Shown here: in pieces, positions 5,597 through 7,807 of the stretch
How the letters are laid out: each line of letters opens with the position of its first letter
How positions within the stretch are numbered: the stretch's first letter is position 1
Notes under the pieces: model-generated
Told to the model about the DNA's origin: nothing
Seen by the model: only the letters and a program-made list of their open reading frames with translations
Databases searched by the model: none
Source of the DNA: Pseudomonadota bacterium
GTDB lineage: Bacteria > Pseudomonadota > Gammaproteobacteria > Burkholderiales > JABEVD01
DNA: 7,807 bases
Assembly: GCA_021811205.1 (NCBI GenBank)
Contig: JAJZPK010000117.1
Location: 1-7,807, forward strand
Direction: 5' to 3'
Translations under genes and position numbers: made by a program

Positions 5597-7656
5597 CGAA
5601 AAAGCTGCCCCTCGCAGAGCACTACCTGAACCGCGAACTCGGCATGCTCGAGTTCAACAGGCGCGTTCTGGCCCAGGCCGAGGATTCCAATCATCCTCTG
5701 CTTGAGCGGCTGAAATACCTGTGCATCGTCAGCAGCAATCTGGACGAGTATTTCGAAATTCGCGTCGCGGGGCTCAAGGAGCAGATCAACCTCGATTCCC
5801 CTACGAGCGGTCCGGACGGGATGAATCCCAGGCATGTCTTCAAGCTCGTCTCGGAAAGGTCGCACGAGCTTGTCGCAAGGCAGTACCAGCTGCTCAACGA
5901 AAGCATATTGCCCATGCTCGAAGAGCAGGGGATCCGCTTCCTGAAGCGCAGCGCCTGGAACGATGCGCAGCGCGAATGGATCAAGGCATTCTTCTTCAGG
6001 GAACTGATGCCCGTGCTGACGCCCATCGGACTCGACCCTTCTCATCCCTTTCCCAGGGTGTTGAACAAGAGCCTCAATTTCGCGGTAGAACTCGAAGGGC
6101 GCGATGCTTTCGGCAGGAATTCAGGGGCGGCCATCGTCCAGGCCCCGAGGATATTGCCCAGGGTGATCGCACTGCCAAAGGAATTGTGCGAGAGAGAGCA
6201 CGATTTCGTCTTCCTTTCCTCGATCCTGCACGCCCATGTGGACGAGCTTTTCGTCGGCATGAACGTGCTGCAATGCTCGCAGTTCAGGGTGACGAGGAAT
6301 TCGGATCTCTTCGTCGACGAGGAGGAGGTCAAGAATCTCAGGATAGCGCTGCAGGGGGAATTGCCGCAAAGGCATTTCGGCAATGCGGTGAGGCTGGAAG
6401 TTGCGGACAATTGCTCGGATGCCATGGTCGCATTCCTGCTCCAGCAGTTCAACCTGACCCAGGACGATCTTTACCGCGTCCACGGACCGGTCAATCTGGC
6501 GCGCCTGATGACGATCCCGGACAAGGTGGACAGATCGGATCTCAAGTTTTCCCAGTTCATTCCCGGGATGCCGGCCATCCTGCAGAAGAAGGGGATCAGC
6601 ATTTTCCAGATGATCAGGCGCGGGGACATCCTGCTCCACCATCCCTTCGAATCCTTCCAGCCCGTGATCAGGTTCATCCAGGAGGCGGCAAGCGATCCAA
6701 AGGTCATCGCCATCAAGCAGACCGTTTACAGGACCGGTACGGATTCGGCCATCATGGAAGCGCTGATCAGCGCGGCACAGCAGGGGAAGGAAGTCACTGT
6801 CGTGGTCGAGCTCCTCGCGCGCTTCGACGAGGAAGCGAACATCAACTGGGCGGGAAGGCTGGAAGAGGCCGGCGCCCATGTTGTCTACGGGGTGGTCGGG
6901 CACAAGACGCATGCCAAGATGTCCATGGTGGTGAGAAAGGAAGGCGACAAGCTCAAGCGCTACGTGCATCTCGGCACGGGAAACTACCATCCCAGGACGG
7001 CCAGGCTCTATACCGATTTCGGCCTGTTTACCTGCAGGGAGGAAGTCTGCTCTGACGTCAACGACGTGTTCATGCAGCTGACCGGGCTGGGGCGCGCAGG
7101 AAAGCTGAAGCACCTCTGGCAGTCGCCGTTCACCCTGCACGCGCAGATCCTCCAGGCGATCCAGCAGGAAGCCAAGAACGCGCAGGCAGGGCTTCCTTCG
7201 GGCATCACGGCGAAAATGAATGCGCTCCTTGAACCCGAGATCATCCAGTCGCTCTACGACGCTTCCCAATCAGGGGTCAAAATCAATCTCATCGTGCGCG
7301 GCGTTTGCGCCCTGAGGCCCGGCATCCCGGGGCTGTCCGAGAACATCAAGGTGCGTTCCATCATCGGCCGCTTCCTCGAGCACAGCAGGATCTTCTATTT
7401 CAGGGGGGCGCAGAACGTTTATCTTTCCAGCGCGGACTGGATGGACAGGAATTTCTTCAGAAGGATAGAAGTCTGCTTCCCCGTTCTGGATCCGAAACTG
7501 AAGAGAAGGGTGATCCAGGAAGGGCTCAAGCCCTACCTCAAGGACAATGTCCAGGCATGGGAAATGGACATGGATGGGCATTACCACAAGAAGCGCGCAA
7601 GGAGCAATTTCTACTGCGCGCAATCGGAACTGCTTTCGTCGAAGAAAGCGGTTTAA
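5593..7656 (+). CDS. ppk: Polyphosphate kinase 1
   Basis: PPK1 reversibly polymerises the gamma phosphate of ATP into long-chain inorganic polyphosphate, a reserve and stress polymer. The 687-residue product matches the E. coli length (688). The order is an N domain ([16 protein letters not shown], about residues 11-26, with [14 protein letters not shown]), the H domain (about 110-325), and two phospholipase-D-like C domains. The autophosphorylated histidine is His440 in [10 protein letters not shown] (E. coli His435), and the second catalytic histidine is His597 in RFLEHSRI (E. coli His592). Arg380 in TVYRTGTDS and Arg410 in [15 protein letters not shown] correspond to the Mg/ATP-binding arginines. 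Nothing essential is missing. It starts at an ATGA overlap with yggX, which suggests coupled translation. No exopolyphosphatase gene (ppx) follows within the visible sequence. Arginine codons are unusual: 28 of 51 are AGG. Confidence 0.99.
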   Translation: MTKKLPLAEHYLNRELGMLEFNRRVLAQAEDSNHPLLERLKYLCIVSSNLDEYFEIRVAGLKEQINLDSPTSGPDGMNPRHVFKLVSERSHELVARQYQLLNESILPMLEEQGIRFLKRSAWNDAQREWIKAFFFRELMPVLTPIGLDPSHPFPRVLNKSLNFAVELEGRDAFGRNSGAAIVQAPRILPRVIALPKELCEREHDFVFLSSILHAHVDELFVGMNVLQCSQFRVTRNSDLFVDEEEVKNLRIALQGELPQRHFGNAVRLEVADNCSDAMVAFLLQQFNLTQDDLYRVHGPVNLARLMTIPDKVDRSDLKFSQFIPGMPAILQKKGISIFQMIRRGDILLHHPFESFQPVIRFIQEAASDPKVIAIKQTVYRTGTDSAIMEALISAAQQGKEVTVVVELLARFDEEANINWAGRLEEAGAHVVYGVVGHKTHAKMSMVVRKEGDKLKRYVHLGTGNYHPRTARLYTDFGLFTCREEVCSDVNDVFMQLTGLGRAGKLKHLWQSPFTLHAQILQAIQQEAKNAQAGLPSGITAKMNALLEPEIIQSLYDASQSGVKINLIVRGVCALRPGIPGLSENIKVRSIIGRFLEHSRIFYFRGAQNVYLSSADWMDRNFFRRIEVCFPVLDPKLKRRVIQEGLKPYLKDNVQAWEMDMDGHYHKKRARSNFYCAQSELLSSKKAV

Positions 7657-7670
7657 AGGGTCCCCCGCAC

Positions 7671-7807
7671 ATGCCGTCAAGACCGGGCATCCTGAACCCG
7701 AGGTTCAAGTCGGCCGCCTTCCTGCCGCATCAGGTCCGTTCGCGTCCGGAACAGGCTCAACAGCGGAAAATGGTCAGCAGCCTCTATGCCAACTATTGGT
7801 TCAAGGA
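7671..7807 (+). CDS. Unidentified reading frame, cut by the window end
   Basis: An ATG at 7671 opens a frame with no stop through the last base, giving at least 45 codons (beginning MPSRPGILNPRFKSAAF, later MVSSLYANYWFK). AAAGGG (7655-7660) lies 10 bases upstream and overlaps the ppk1 stop codon, so ribosome loading is plausible. The gap after ppk1 is only 14 bp with no terminator, so it could be the next gene in the operon. The visible part is basic and proline-rich, with no motif, signal peptide or membrane segment that I recognise. It is not obviously the start of an exopolyphosphatase, a common partner of ppk. A second forward frame is also open here but has no ATG start. Function unknown, and the frame itself is not proven. 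Confidence 0.5.
   Translation, partial: MPSRPGILNPRFKSAAFLPHQVRSRPEQAQQRKMVSSLYANYWFK

Noticed and set aside
1..7807. CRISPR array, insertion sequence, toxin-antitoxin or defence system
   Set aside because: No spaced direct repeats, transposase, nuclease or small toxin-like gene pair is present. Almost every base belongs to identified core genes.

Overview
This window is a compact block of bacterial core genes, most consistent with a Gram-negative betaproteobacterium. The evidence is two lipid A-type acyltransferases, a methionine-cycle cluster metK-ahcY-metF with an S-adenosylhomocysteine (SAH) riboswitch in front of ahcY, and a yggX-ppk1 pair. The divergent lpxL-like/metK layout and the SAH riboswitch fit Betaproteobacteria from general knowledge; genus cannot be fixed from sequence alone. 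Intergenic spaces are very small, and three gene junctions are stop/start overlaps. I see no insertion sequence, CRISPR array, prophage gene or other sign of recent transfer.

Left part (1-1800, minus strand). Reading along the minus strand, an lpxL-like gene (976-1800) overlaps a second lpxL-like gene (110-979) by an ATGA junction, and a complete tRNA-Val with anticodon CAC (12-86) follows. The two enzymes carry the HX4D/E acyltransferase motif and probably add the secondary (acyloxyacyl) chains of lipid A at the inner membrane.

Middle part (1801-5291, plus strand). A 67-bp divergent intergenic region holds a good sigma70-type promoter for metK (SAM synthetase). Between metK and ahcY (SAH hydrolase) lies a recognisable SAH riboswitch with P1, P2 and a six-pair pseudoknot. 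metF (methylenetetrahydrofolate reductase) starts on the last base of the ahcY stop codon. Together the three enzymes make SAM, remove the SAH left by methyltransferases, and supply 5-methyl-THF to remethylate homocysteine. The homocysteine methyltransferase itself is not in the window.

Right part (5292-7807, plus strand). A small yggX-type Fe(II)-trafficking/oxidative-damage-protection gene overlaps ppk1 (polyphosphate kinase) by ATGA. After ppk1 an unidentified reading frame opens at 7671 and runs off the end.

I found no convincing new multi-gene system. The points most worth following are the riboswitch with its possible expression platform and its likely reach into metF, the dominance of AGG among arginine codons even in housekeeping genes, and the insertion-lacking form of SAH hydrolase.
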